Shown one piece after another: positions 51,514 to 61,028 of a stretch of DNA of 64,000 nt (the stretch's first letter is position 1; each line of letters opens with the position of its first letter). Where the stretch lies: positions 1 to 64,000 of the forward strand of contig CALUEU010000004.1 in assembly GCA_944319735.1 (NCBI GenBank), written 5' to 3'. The notes beneath the pieces were generated by a model, which was not told the DNA's origin, ran no database searches, and was given only the letters and a program-made list of their open reading frames with translations. The stretch is from an uncultured Methanomassiliicoccus sp. GTDB taxonomy: Archaea > Thermoplasmatota > Thermoplasmata > Methanomassiliicoccales > Methanomassiliicoccaceae. The position numbers and the translations under genes were made by a program.

Positions 51514-53058
51514 ATGAAGGCACGAGCTGCTTTTGCACTGTTATTGGTGTGTATCGCATCTTTACTTTTCCTGCCTGCAGTTTCTGCTGAACCAGGCATT
51601 GGAGACTGGTACCAGACTACCGATTTAGAAGCAGGGCAGAGTGCAGACTATACATGGACTGTTTATAACCCAGATGACACTTCTTATGCGCTCGAAGTTG
51701 TATCTTCCATCTCGGGCAATGATCCTCACATAAAGGCTACAGTAAACAGTGAACCTCAAATTCTCGGGCCTAAAACATCAGCAAACATCGCAGTTACATT
51801 GCATACAGACAGAGCAACTCCAACTCAAACCGTAACTCTCACAGTAGATTTCATTCTTACTGATATGGCATCAGGTTCTGAAAGTATTGTAGAAAAAAGT
51901 GTAATTATCAATATTACTTCGTTGATTGCATCAACTGGAAACAATATATTCTTCTGGGAAAATACCTTACCAGCGCCTTTTAATACTGCAATCTGGACTT
52001 TTATTTTTACAATATTGATCTGGATGGGTATAACTGCATTTGCGATTATTGTTGTAGATTCAATATTTAAGCGCTTATTCAGTAAATCAAATCTGAAGAT
52101 AATCCCTAAAATCTATAAGTTGGTTAAAAAGCCGCTATTTCTTACAATTATTGTCTACGCATTAGTTAATTCTTTGACGATACTTTCGGTTTCAGCCGAT
52201 ACTATCTTCCAAATCAATGATCTTCTGACAATATTATTTATCATACTTTACGCCTGGGTAGCTTATCGTGTGTACAACGATATCATCATAGATTTTGCTC
52301 GTAAGTTAGCCAGTAAGACTGAAAATGAATTGGATGACGCTTTGGTTCCATTCATGCATACACTCGGAACTATCCTCATACCGTTGGTGGCGTTTGTTGT
52401 TCTCCTCAACTATTTCAATATAAGTTTCACTGCAATCTTGGCCAGTCTGGGAATAGGTTCCCTTGTCATAGGACTTGCAGCACAGGATACTTTTAACAGC
52501 ATATTTGCAGGAATCCAGATCATGGTAGACAGGCCGTTCACCATTGGAGACAGAATCATACTAAGCACTGGGGAAGTATGTGATGTTGAAAAAGTTGGAA
52601 TCCGCTCTACAAAGGCTTACAGCCCAACTAATAATGAGATGGTTGTGATACCTAACGTTCTTTTGTGTAATAATAAGGTTACAAACATTTCCAGGCCGGA
52701 TGGGCACAGGGCAATTTCTGTTGAAGTCGGTGTGTCTTATGGTACAGATCCAGAAAAGGTTGAAAAGATCCTTTTGGATATCGCAAAACATCATCCAGAT
52801 ATAGTGAACAACAATCCTGCACAGTCATCATACACAAGACTTTCAACCTTTGATGACAGTTCTATCAACTTTGCTCTTTGGGCATATGTTGATGATTTCA
52901 AAAAGGAATGGAGAGTCAGATCTGAGCTGAGGGAAAGAATCAACCAGAAGTTCAAAGAGGAGGGAGTGGAAATTCCGTTCCCACAGACTGTTGTCACTCT
53001 AGTCAATTCTCCAGTACGGGCTAAGAGTGACAGTCAAAACAACTTGAACAAAATATAA
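51514..53058 (+). CDS. MscS mechanosensitive channel with secreted beta-sandwich domain
   Basis: A 514-residue protein. It has a signal peptide or first helix (AFALLLVCIASLLFLPAVSAEP), an outer Ig-like domain of about 120 residues resembling alpha-galactosidase-associated NEW3 domains (DLEAGQSADYTWTVYNPDD; KTSANIAVTLHTD), then four to five helices. The MscS pore and beta domain contain LASLGIGSLVIGLAAQDTFNSIFAGIQIMVDRPFTIGDRI. It releases solutes on osmotic downshock. The outer domain is not part of standard MscS and could contact the cell surface. The ATG at 51514 is preferred over TTG 51511. Confidence 0.9.
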   Translation: MKARAAFALLLVCIASLLFLPAVSAEPGIGDWYQTTDLEAGQSADYTWTVYNPDDTSYALEVVSSISGNDPHIKATVNSEPQILGPKTSANIAVTLHTDRATPTQTVTLTVDFILTDMASGSESIVEKSVIINITSLIASTGNNIFFWENTLPAPFNTAIWTFIFTILIWMGITAFAIIVVDSIFKRLFSKSNLKIIPKIYKLVKKPLFLTIIVYALVNSLTILSVSADTIFQINDLLTILFIILYAWVAYRVYNDIIIDFARKLASKTENELDDALVPFMHTLGTILIPLVAFVVLLNYFNISFTAILASLGIGSLVIGLAAQDTFNSIFAGIQIMVDRPFTIGDRIILSTGEVCDVEKVGIRSTKAYSPTNNEMVVIPNVLLCNNKVTNISRPDGHRAISVEVGVSYGTDPEKVEKILLDIAKHHPDIVNNNPAQSSYTRLSTFDDSSINFALWAYVDDFKKEWRVRSELRERINQKFKEEGVEIPFPQTVVTLVNSPVRAKSDSQNNLNKI

Positions 53059-53107
53059 TCTGCAAAACAATTAAGATATCTTCAACACTGCACCGGTTGC
53101 GAAAACT

Positions 53108-54889
53108 ATGAAAGCTAATGAATTAAAGAGAAAATATATCGATTATTTCGTAAACAAAGGTCACACGGAAATTCAATCCGCTTCACTTATTCCAGAAAAC
53201 GATCCTAGTGTGTTATTCACTACTGCAGGAATGCATCCTTTAGCTCCTTATCTTCTGGGAGAAAAGCATCCTGCAGGTAAGAGGCTTGTTGACTGTCAGA
53301 AATGCATAAGAACCGGAGATATTGACGAAGTAGGAGATGCATCTCATCTGACTATGTTCCAGATGATGGGAAACTGGTCCCTTGGAGATTATTTTAAGAA
53401 AGAATCTATTCAGATGAGCTATGATTTTTTAGTTAATGTTTTAGGCATTGATCCAAACAATCTCGCTGTTACTGCATTTGCAGGAGATGAAAATGCCCCT
53501 AGAGATGAAGAGACAGTATCCATATGGAAATCCATGGGAATGAAGGATGATCACATATTCTACTATGGAAAAAAAGATAACTGGTGGGGTCCAGCTGGAG
53601 TCACTGGCCCCTGTGGTCCTGATACAGAAATATTTTACATTGATCAGTCTAAGCCAAAATGTTCAGATGAATGTGGACCTTCCTGCCATTGCGGTAGATA
53701 CCTTGAGATCTGGAACAATGTATTCATGGAATATAACAAGACTGTTGAAGGCAAATATGAGAAGTTAAAGCAGCAGAACGTCGATACTGGGCTGGGTTTG
53801 GAGCGTACACTTTGTGTATTGGAGCACATTCCCAGCGTATACGACACTGAATTTTTCATTCCGATTATAAAAGATATTGAAAATGCATCAGGACTCAAGT
53901 ATGCAGATTCCATACGAGAATTCCGTATAATTGCTGACCACATGCGTGCAGCAGTTTTCATATTAGGTGATGACAAAGGTGTAGCACCTTCCAATCTGGA
54001 TCAAGGATATGTTCTCAGAAAGCTTATCAGAAGGACAATCAGATATATGCAGAAACTCGGCATGGGCTGGGAACCGATGATTGACATCGCTAATACTGTA
54101 GTAAGAGAATATTCTAGTGAATACCCGGAACTTGAAAGAAATAAGGCTTTCATCATCGAACAGCTTCAAAACGAAGCCGTCAAATTTACAAAGACTCTTG
54201 ATCAGGGCCTCAGGCTTACAGAACGCATTCTTGAAGGCATAGAGCAGAATGGGGTTGTAAGCGGTGAAGATGCATTCAAGCTCTACACTTCCTTTGGATT
54301 CCCATTGGATCTCACAATTGAGCTGGCTGCTGAAAAAGGAATAAAAGTCGATAGTGCCAAATTTGAAGAACTTTTCAAGGAACATCAAGAGATTTCAAGA
54401 GCTGGATCTATGCAGAAATTCAAGGGTGGACTTGCAGATGCTAGTGAAGAGACAACTAAATTACACACAGCCACTCACCTTCTGGGAGCAGCACTGAGAA
54501 AAGTCTTAGGGCCTGATGTACACCAGAAAGGAAGCAACATCACCGCTGAACGTTTGAGATTTGACTTTTCATTCGATAGAAAGGTGACCAAAGAAGAGCT
54601 GGATGAAGTTGAAAAACTGGTTAATGAAGCTATCAAGTCTGCTATAGATGTTGTATGCGAAGAGATGACTCTGGGTGATGCAAGAGAACGCCATGCTGAA
54701 GGAGTATTTGGAGACAAATACGGAGAAATGGTTAAAGTATACACCATCGGAGACATTTCATGTGAAATCTGCGGAGGCCCTCATGTGATGAATACTTCTC
54801 AAATCGGTGGATTTAAAATTAAGAAGGAAGAGGCAAGTAGTGCTGGTGTCCGTAGAATCAAAGCAGTTGTTGGAGATCAATACGCCTAA
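53108..54889 (+). CDS. alaS: Alanyl-tRNA synthetase, short bacterial-like form without C-Ala domain
   Basis: A 593-residue protein against about 870-920 for usual AlaRS. The catalytic domain begins MKANELKRKYIDYFVNKGHTEI and has FTTAGMHPLAPYLLG and GPAGVTGPCGPDTEIFY with a cysteine-rich insertion (CSDECGPSCHCGRYLEIWN). The tRNA-recognition helices follow. The editing domain carries its zinc ligands in HTATHLLGAAL and CEICGGPHV. The protein ends right after the editing domain, so the oligomerising C-Ala domain is missing. The stop is followed by the next promoter, with no trace of C-Ala, so this is a genuine short form. Its style is bacterial, not archaeal, hinting at horizontal transfer. Confidence 0.93.
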   Translation: MKANELKRKYIDYFVNKGHTEIQSASLIPENDPSVLFTTAGMHPLAPYLLGEKHPAGKRLVDCQKCIRTGDIDEVGDASHLTMFQMMGNWSLGDYFKKESIQMSYDFLVNVLGIDPNNLAVTAFAGDENAPRDEETVSIWKSMGMKDDHIFYYGKKDNWWGPAGVTGPCGPDTEIFYIDQSKPKCSDECGPSCHCGRYLEIWNNVFMEYNKTVEGKYEKLKQQNVDTGLGLERTLCVLEHIPSVYDTEFFIPIIKDIENASGLKYADSIREFRIIADHMRAAVFILGDDKGVAPSNLDQGYVLRKLIRRTIRYMQKLGMGWEPMIDIANTVVREYSSEYPELERNKAFIIEQLQNEAVKFTKTLDQGLRLTERILEGIEQNGVVSGEDAFKLYTSFGFPLDLTIELAAEKGIKVDSAKFEELFKEHQEISRAGSMQKFKGGLADASEETTKLHTATHLLGAALRKVLGPDVHQKGSNITAERLRFDFSFDRKVTKEELDEVEKLVNEAIKSAIDVVCEEMTLGDARERHAEGVFGDKYGEMVKVYTIGDISCEICGGPHVMNTSQIGGFKIKKEEASSAGVRRIKAVVGDQYA

Positions 54890-54939
54890 ATCTTGAGGTT
54901 TGCCAGCATTGCTTAAATGTCACATATGTGCATAGTAAT

Positions 54940-54950
54940 GCTTATATATC
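54940..54950 (+). promoter_or_regulatory. TATA box of the S13-S4-S11-rpoD operon
   Basis: GCTTATATATC lies about 85 bases before the S13 start, leaving a leader of around 55 bases. GAGGCAG 12 bases before the ATG is the ribosome-binding site. Confidence 0.55.
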
Positions 54951-55030
54951 AAACCGATTCTAACGGCAACCCTTCATAAATCTACATGTTATACATGCAC
55001 AGATTTTTGAGAAATAAATGAGGCAGTAAA

Positions 55031-55552
55031 ATGGCAGAAGAAACTAAAGCAAAGAAAGCGGACAAGAAGTCCAAGTCTGAGGAGCAGGCTAAGGATGAAA
55101 ATTTCCGCTATATCGTCCGTATCTTAAATACAGATGTGGACGGTAACAAGAACATTATCTTGGGTTTGCAGTCCGTTAAAGGAGTTGGAGCTAGAGTTGC
55201 TAGAATTGTAGCAAAGAGAACTGGTATACCAACTGATGAGATCTTTGGAAACCTTTCTGAAGAGCAGACAACCGAGATTGAAAATGTATTGAATTCTTAT
55301 ATTGAATTCGCACCTGCTTGGGCAATCAACAGGCAGTGTGACATTGAGACTGGCGAGGATATGCACCTGTATGGTCAGAACCTCGACTTGACGAATAAAG
55401 ATGATATTAACAGGCTGAAAATGATTAAATGCTACCGTGGTCGCAGGCACGAGCAGGGACAGAAAGTTCGCGGTCAGAGAACCCGGTCCAACGGAAGGAC
55501 TGGCCTCACTATGGGTGTTAGCAGAACTAAAAACCAGCCTGGTTCAAAGTAA
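55031..55552 (+). CDS. rps13: Ribosomal protein S13 (uS13)
   Basis: The product is 173 residues. There is a lysine/glutamate-rich N-terminal extension of about 25 residues, then FRYIVRILNTDVDGNKNIILGLQSVKGVGARVARIV and the C-terminal RGRRHEQGQKVRGQRTRSNGRTG. It sits at the small-subunit head and contacts tRNA. It is first of the conserved operon S13-S4-S11-rpoD. Confidence 0.96.
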   Translation: MAEETKAKKADKKSKSEEQAKDENFRYIVRILNTDVDGNKNIILGLQSVKGVGARVARIVAKRTGIPTDEIFGNLSEEQTTEIENVLNSYIEFAPAWAINRQCDIETGEDMHLYGQNLDLTNKDDINRLKMIKCYRGRRHEQGQKVRGQRTRSNGRTGLTMGVSRTKNQPGSK

Positions 55553-55565
55553 ATAGGTGAATTAA

Positions 55566-56213
55566 ATGGGAGACCCGAAATTTCCGCGCAGAGCCTATGA
55601 TACCCCCTCACATCCCTGGAGAGGAGAAAGGATCAAGGCTGAAACCGAAATATGCAAGCAATATGGATTGAAAAGTAAGACCGAACTCTGGAAGGCGCAG
55701 GCTTACCTCAGAAATCTGAGAACACAGTCTAAAAACCTCCAAGCCCGTGTACGTTTAGATGATGCACAGGCACAATTGGAAGCTGACCTTCTGCTCGCCA
55801 AGTGCGCACGCCTTGGCATTCTGCCGGCAGACGGCAGCACCCTTGATGATGTTCTAGGTCTTAATCAAGAGTCAATTCTTGGCCGCCGTCTTCAGACGGT
55901 TGTGTACATGAAAGGCTTAGCTACTACTGCCAAGCAAGCCAGACAATTTATTGTACATGGACACATATCCATTAATGGTCGTAAAGTAACCGTGCCTGGA
56001 TACATGGTTAGGCGCAATGAAGAGGATTTTATCACATACAATCCACAATCTCCCATTGCCGATGAGATGCACCCCATTAGAAATCCTCAGACGAGTGAAA
56101 ATGAGGCTGCTCCTGAGCCAAAACCCGAAGAACCAAAACCAGCAGAAGAAAGTGTTGATGCTGATGCAAGCGCTCCTTCTGAAGATGTAATTGATAAGCC
56201 CGTGGAGGAATGA
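55566..56213 (+). CDS. rps4: Ribosomal protein S4 (uS4)
   Basis: The product is 215 residues. The S4 RNA-binding domain is [44 protein letters not shown]. The C-terminal 45 residues are an acidic, Pro/Glu-rich tail ([13 protein letters not shown]) longer than in many archaea. It overlaps S11 by four bases. Confidence 0.96.
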   Translation: MGDPKFPRRAYDTPSHPWRGERIKAETEICKQYGLKSKTELWKAQAYLRNLRTQSKNLQARVRLDDAQAQLEADLLLAKCARLGILPADGSTLDDVLGLNQESILGRRLQTVVYMKGLATTAKQARQFIVHGHISINGRKVTVPGYMVRRNEEDFITYNPQSPIADEMHPIRNPQTSENEAAPEPKPEEPKPAEESVDADASAPSEDVIDKPVEE

Positions 56214-56599
56214 GTATGGGAAAATGGGGTATTGCACACGTATTTGCTAGCTACAACAACATCATCATCACCCTTACGGATGTGACTGGTGCTGAAACAA
56301 TCACAAAAGCATCTGGTGGGATGGTTGTAAAGGCAGCTAAAGATGAATCTTCTCCATACGCTGCAATGCGTGCAGCTGAGAGAGTAGCCGACATCGCTAA
56401 AGAAAAGGGAATTGAGGGAATCCATGTAAAAGTACGTGCTCCCGGTGGAAACAAAGCCACATCTCCCGGACCTGGAGCTCAGGCTGCAATTCGTGCTTTA
56501 GCTCGTGCCGGTCTTAAAATCGGACGCATTGAAGATGTTACACCTATACCACACGATGGAACTAAAAAGAAAGGTGGAAGAAGAGGACGTAGAGTATAA
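56210..56599 (+). CDS. rps11: Ribosomal protein S11 (uS11)
   Basis: The product is 129 residues, nearly invariant family sequence: [84 protein letters not shown]. It starts in the ATGA overlap with S4; the ATG two codons later is an alternative. Confidence 0.96.
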   Translation: MSMGKWGIAHVFASYNNIIITLTDVTGAETITKASGGMVVKAAKDESSPYAAMRAAERVADIAKEKGIEGIHVKVRAPGGNKATSPGPGAQAAIRALARAGLKIGRIEDVTPIPHDGTKKKGGRRGRRV

Positions 56600-56614
56600 T
56601 TGCGGGGCAAACTT

Positions 56615-57451
56615 ATGGATATTAAAGTAATCAGTCAGACCGAGACACGCATACGCTTTGTAGTTTCTGACGCTTCTCCATCTCTGGTAAACTCTCTTAG
56701 GAGATGCCTGATGACAGAGATCCCCAAGATGGCTATTGAGCTGGTAGAATTTCACTTGGGGCCAATCATGGATGAAGAAGGAAACGAATATGAAAGTGTA
56801 AGTCCTCTCTTTGATGAGATTGTTGCGCACAGACTCGGTCTCGTGCCAGTTCCGACTGATCTTAGCCTTTACGTGCCCAAAGATGAATGTGTTTGTGGTG
56901 GGGAAGGCTGCCCCAACTGTACAATTATGTACTCTATAAACAAAAAAGGACCCTGCGAAGTTTACTCTGGTGACATGGAACCTCTTGGTCCTCCTGAACT
57001 GAGGATAAAAGATGAACTCGTCCCCATTGTAAAATTGGGTCCAGGTCAAGCTTTGCTGGCATATGCCTCTGCAGAGCTTGGCACCGCAAAGCGTCACGCT
57101 AAATGGCAGGTCGTATCTGGAGCAGGATACAGGTATTATCCTACAATTGAAATCGATCCCGCTCGCTGCGATTCCGGTGGTACTTGCATCAAAGCTTGTC
57201 CAAGAGGGGTCTTAGCTAAAGAAGATGGAATCGTCAAGGTAGTTGATCTGGAATCTTGCATTCTGTGTAAATCATGCTTTGAAGTGTGTGAACTGAATGC
57301 GATAAAATTGTCTGGATCAGACTCTAAATTCATATTTGAATTTGAAACTGACGGTTCACTTGCAGCTATAGACACGCTTAAAGAGGCTCTCAGAATTCTG
57401 TCTCAGAAATTTGAAGAGTTTCGTGAAAATATTTCCACTCTTGAAGCATAA
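56615..57451 (+). CDS. rpoD: RNA polymerase subunit D (Rpb3 homolog) with iron-sulfur domain
   Basis: The product is 278 residues from ATG 56615, which has a GGGG site upstream; a TTG at 56600 is in frame. The N-terminal Rpb3-type dimerisation part (ASPSLVNSLRRCLMTEIPKMAIELVEFH) is interrupted by an insert domain with a ferredoxin-like fold: ARCDSGGTCIKACPRG (three cysteines) and ESCILCKSCFEVCELNAI (four cysteines). Seven cysteines would allow one certain [4Fe-4S] cluster and a second, incomplete site. A separate cysteine group, CVCGGEGCPNC, lies near residue 90. It forms the assembly platform of RNA polymerase with subunits L and N. Confidence 0.94.
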   Translation: MDIKVISQTETRIRFVVSDASPSLVNSLRRCLMTEIPKMAIELVEFHLGPIMDEEGNEYESVSPLFDEIVAHRLGLVPVPTDLSLYVPKDECVCGGEGCPNCTIMYSINKKGPCEVYSGDMEPLGPPELRIKDELVPIVKLGPGQALLAYASAELGTAKRHAKWQVVSGAGYRYYPTIEIDPARCDSGGTCIKACPRGVLAKEDGIVKVVDLESCILCKSCFEVCELNAIKLSGSDSKFIFEFETDGSLAAIDTLKEALRILSQKFEEFRENISTLEA

Positions 57452-57538
57452 AACTTTTTCCAAACTTCTTATTTATTTATATTTCTAAAATCGTAGGAAT
57501 AATCATATATATCGTCTAGACCTATTTTTAGGTACGTT

Positions 57539-57883
57539 ATGATTATTGACAGTTTGTTGGGAATCCTAGGTATATCGTATATTTTTGTAGGGTTACTGTT
57601 AATAGTGTTATCCATTCCACTCATTTCATCGAAGGTAAGTAGAAACGCTCTCTATGGTGTCAGGATAGGAAAAAGCTTCGAATCGGATGAAAACTGGTAT
57701 ATGATCAACAAATATGGAGGAAAAGTCCTGATTATTGTTGGTATAATAACCGCAGTTATGGGAGTATCCTACATATTCATTGGTGATGTGTCAAATACAC
57801 TGGATATTATCCTCTCATTCCTGCCGATTATCATCATCCTTTTAGGGTGTATAGTTGCATATTTTCATGCAAAAAAATTATAA
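57539..57883 (+). CDS. SdpI-family small membrane protein
   Basis: The product is 114 residues with three helices. The segment KVSRNALYGVRIGKSFESDENWYMINKYGG is the hallmark of SdpI/YhfL-like proteins (N-x2-YG-R-x-S-x5-NW-x2-N-x-YGG). In Bacillus, SdpI protects against the killing factor SdpC, but many homologs have no toxin partner. No sdpABC-like genes are near. A TATA-like stretch is present in the AT-rich spacer before the ATG. Confidence 0.78.
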   Translation: MIIDSLLGILGISYIFVGLLLIVLSIPLISSKVSRNALYGVRIGKSFESDENWYMINKYGGKVLIIVGIITAVMGVSYIFIGDVSNTLDIILSFLPIIIILLGCIVAYFHAKKL

Positions 57884-57889
57884 TTCTTT

Positions 57890-58267
57890 TCATTTATTTC
57901 CTTTTAATTTGTTAACTGCATCTGAATTGCTTATCTTGCATGGGGCCTCATAATATTGTGGAGTAAGACGATTCATATCTTTTTTGCGAATCTCCTGAGT
58001 GATTTCAATTGCTGATATTTTAAACTCACAATATAATTTTATAATATCCTTGTCAAGTCTATTGATTTTTATCTTATTAGTTCTGCATGTTTCAACAAGT
58101 TCAACTATATGATTCAGATTTCCAAAGGCTTCTGATTCTAGTAAGAATAAAACATCATTTCTTGTCTTTTTTGGAAGGCTGAAGATATCTTCAGCATATT
58201 TTTCATTTGAGTCCGTTATGCTAGGATGTTCTTCTAGAAACTTGATGTAATCTGCGACAGTTTTCAT
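57890..58267 (-). CDS. Hypothetical helical protein
   Basis: The product is 125 residues, all predicted helical, rich in Glu/Lys/Asp/Ile, with no cysteine cluster beyond a C-terminal CKISNS. The start MKTVADYIKFLEEHPSI is clean, and the codon use looks like its neighbours. No family is recognised. It is adjacent to, and transcribed in the same direction as, the exporter gene upstream (42-base gap), so it may be co-transcribed. Confidence 0.5.
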   Translation of the reverse strand: MKTVADYIKFLEEHPSITDSNEKYAEDIFSLPKKTRNDVLFLLESEAFGNLNHIVELVETCRTNKIKINRLDKDIIKLYCEFKISAIEITQEIRKKDMNRLTPQYYEAPCKISNSDAVNKLKGNK

Positions 58268-58308
58268 ACCTAAATATATTGACTTTTTCCTAAATATAGC
58301 AATTCCCT

Positions 58309-59763
58309 TTATTTGGGACAGGTTATTTCATATTCAGTTTCTGTTTCGATTTTTCCCCTGAGTGTTGAACTTACCGCACCGATCAATGCAATCAGTGCTG
58401 ACACTTTTAGAGCTGCACTCATTCCAGTTATGAATTCGACATTGTCTACACTGGAGCTTCCTCCCATGAATACTGAAGAAACAAGGGCTGATGAAGTTAC
58501 GATAGCCATCACACTACCCATTAAGACCAAGCTTAATGATTGACCAACTGTACGCATGGTAGATAGCATACCGGACGCTACACCAGTTTTATCCTTTCTG
58601 ACGCTTTTCATCACAGCGCTTGTATTGGGGGATGAGAATATTCCCATTCCAATTCCTAAGATTATGAGATAAATTACAACAGTAACAATCGAAGTGTTTG
58701 TACCAACTGTGCTTGTAAGAAACAGTCCTGCCGCCACGATTAACATACCTATAGTTGCAAGTGTTCTTGATCCAACTTTGTCTGATAAATTTCCTGATAT
58801 TGGTGAAATAATACACATTACCAGCGGCATTGCCAGCAGTATCAGGCCGGTAGTCCCAATATCTATTCCAAGCACTCTTTGAAGATAAAATGAAATGATA
58901 AATGTGGATCCATAGTATGATGTGTAATTCAGAAATGCAGAGAAGTTTGCCGCGGCAAAGAGGCGGTTTTTAGTAAATAGTCTAAGATCAAATAATCCGC
59001 TGTCTCCTTTTTTCTGTTCTATTTTGATAAATGCTATGAATGATATCACAGAGACAACAGCTAAGATTATGACACTCGCGGAGAGCCAACCATTTGTGTT
59101 ACCTAATGTTAATGCTAGCAGAATAGTAATTAATCCGATGGCAAACGCAACTGCTCCATTGATATCAAACGACACTTTTTTATCGAGTATCTCACATTCG
59201 TTCAGCTTCCATACTGCCAGTGTAATTGTGATTATTGCAATGGGAACATTCACTAGGAATATGGAATGCCAACCGAAACTCTGAGTAAGTATTCCTCCAA
59301 GCGGCGGACCTATAGCTAGACCTAAATAAACAGCCATTACATTGAGGCCAAGGGCTCTGCCTTGTTCTCCAGGTGGAAATGCAGCAGATACCAATGCAGT
59401 TCCAGAAGTCATGATGAATGCGGCGCCGATTCCTTGTATGATTCTGAATGCTATCAGCTGCTCTCCGCTTTGAGCTATGCTACATAGCAGAGAGCCGACT
59501 GCAAATATTGCAAAACCGCTGACATATATCTTTTTCTTTCCAAATATATCTGAAACACGGCCGATGATAAGGAGTATGCTAGCTATTGTAACAAGATAAG
59601 CTGTCGGGACCCACAGCGTCTGAGCGTAATCCATTTGCAGCGCATCTGATATTGAAGGCATCGAAACGCTTACAATGGTGGAATCTAGCGGACCCATGAG
59701 AGAACCGATGGATGCTACAATCAGCACAATCCACTTGTATGACAGGCCAGTTTCTTTTTTCAA
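58309..59763 (-). CDS. MFS exporter, DHA2 family
   Basis: The product is 484 residues starting with TTG, which has an AAGGAG site eight bases upstream. It has about 14 helices: the N-terminal GPLDSTIVSVSMPSISDALQ, the loop RVSDIFGKKKIY, the motif-C-like GLNVMAVYLGLAIGPPLGGIL and FLVNVPIAIITITLAV. It probably exports drugs or toxic metabolites. It shares family but only modest similarity with the exporter at 36.4 kb. It follows the aminotransferase gene by 11 bases, suggesting one transcript. Confidence 0.88.
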   Translation of the reverse strand: MKKETGLSYKWIVLIVASIGSLMGPLDSTIVSVSMPSISDALQMDYAQTLWVPTAYLVTIASILLIIGRVSDIFGKKKIYVSGFAIFAVGSLLCSIAQSGEQLIAFRIIQGIGAAFIMTSGTALVSAAFPPGEQGRALGLNVMAVYLGLAIGPPLGGILTQSFGWHSIFLVNVPIAIITITLAVWKLNECEILDKKVSFDINGAVAFAIGLITILLALTLGNTNGWLSASVIILAVVSVISFIAFIKIEQKKGDSGLFDLRLFTKNRLFAAANFSAFLNYTSYYGSTFIISFYLQRVLGIDIGTTGLILLAMPLVMCIISPISGNLSDKVGSRTLATIGMLIVAAGLFLTSTVGTNTSIVTVVIYLIILGIGMGIFSSPNTSAVMKSVRKDKTGVASGMLSTMRTVGQSLSLVLMGSVMAIVTSSALVSSVFMGGSSSVDNVEFITGMSAALKVSALIALIGAVSSTLRGKIETETEYEITCPK

Positions 59764-59774
59764 TTAATCTCTCC

Positions 59775-60893
59775 TTAAAATTCTTCTACAAATTCACGTA
59801 TGATTTCAACTCCTTTCCTGATATTGTCTTCCGACGCTGCATATGATATTCTCAGATGTTTCTCTCCAGAATCTCCGAATGCGGTTCCCGGCGAGCAGAG
59901 CACTCCTTTATGAGCAAGTTTTACTGCTAAGTCTGCAGATGGTATATCAATTTCATACGACGGAAATGCGTAGAACGCTCCCCTTGGTTTAATGCATGAA
60001 AAACCTGGAATTTCATTCAGTAAGTCTGTAGTCAGATCTCTGCGTTTTTTAAGAATTGGAAAGATCTCACTGATGAATGTTTCCTGGCAGCCGAATGCAT
60101 CGTCCAGAGCATACTGGAAAGGACCAGGCGGGCATGCTAGAATATGATATTGCATTTTAGAAATCTCACCAAGTAGGTCTTCAGGTGCAGATAAATATCC
60201 TATTCTCCAGCCGGCTACTGCAAATGATTTTGAAAATGAATTCAATACAACGGATCTGTCAAGATATTCATTGAATGAGTAGTGTTTTCCTTCATAGATA
60301 AAGTTCTCATAAACTTCATCTGAGACGATCCAGAGATTATGATCTTCTGCTAGGTCATGTATGGTCTTGAAAGCTTCTTCCGTAAGAACCGACCCACATG
60401 GGTTGGCAGGTGAATTGACAACGATACCTCTAGTTTTTTTAGTAATCTTTTCTTTCAGCTTTTCAAGATCAATATTCAGCTCTTCATCCATTGTATATGG
60501 TACAGACTGGGCTCCACAGAGAGTGCATTCTGGTGAATATACAACAAATCCCGGGTCGGGAATGAGAACTTCATCTCCTTCTTGAAATAGAGTCTGGAAT
60601 GTTGCCATAGCTCCCTGAGTGCCGCTGGATGTTATCATCACGTTTGACATTGTAATGTCTTTATTGTATTTGGAAATCTTATGAGCTATCTTTTCTCTGA
60701 GTGAAGGGATACCCATAGTAGGTCCGTAACGATATGAATCAGAATCCAACGCTTTCTTACAGGCCTCAGTAACTTCCTGAGGCGGTCTAAAGTCAAGTTC
60801 TCCTAACCCTAGGTTGATACTGTCTTCTTGGGCCATGTCGAAAATTGCACGGACTCCAGAAGGTTTGATGGACTGAACCTTTTTAGAAACCAT
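59775..60893 (-). CDS. PLP-dependent class I/II aminotransferase
   Basis: A 372-residue fold-type I aminotransferase. It has GLGELDFRPPQEV, VMITSSGTQGAMATFQTLFQEGDEVLIPDPGF, NSPANPCGSVLTEE, DEVYENFIYEG, the PLP lysine in NSFSKSFAVAGWRIGYL, and the C-terminal carboxylate-binding arginine in HLRISYAAS. It may act on aspartate, aromatic or branched amino acids; the sequence by eye does not fix it. It lies upstream of, and probably co-transcribed with, the MFS exporter. Confidence 0.92.
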   Translation of the reverse strand: MVSKKVQSIKPSGVRAIFDMAQEDSINLGLGELDFRPPQEVTEACKKALDSDSYRYGPTMGIPSLREKIAHKISKYNKDITMSNVMITSSGTQGAMATFQTLFQEGDEVLIPDPGFVVYSPECTLCGAQSVPYTMDEELNIDLEKLKEKITKKTRGIVVNSPANPCGSVLTEEAFKTIHDLAEDHNLWIVSDEVYENFIYEGKHYSFNEYLDRSVVLNSFSKSFAVAGWRIGYLSAPEDLLGEISKMQYHILACPPGPFQYALDDAFGCQETFISEIFPILKKRRDLTTDLLNEIPGFSCIKPRGAFYAFPSYEIDIPSADLAVKLAHKGVLCSPGTAFGDSGEKHLRISYAASEDNIRKGVEIIREFVEEF

Positions 60894-61028
60894 TGGCTTA
60901 GGATGGACTTCTTCTTCTTGAACTTGCTTATATTCCTGTTAAAAAACAGCAGTGATACTATATTTAAAACCGAAATTCGAAGATGATTATGCAATATTCG
61001 AAAAAATAAGGGGTTTGAGCGGCGGTGC

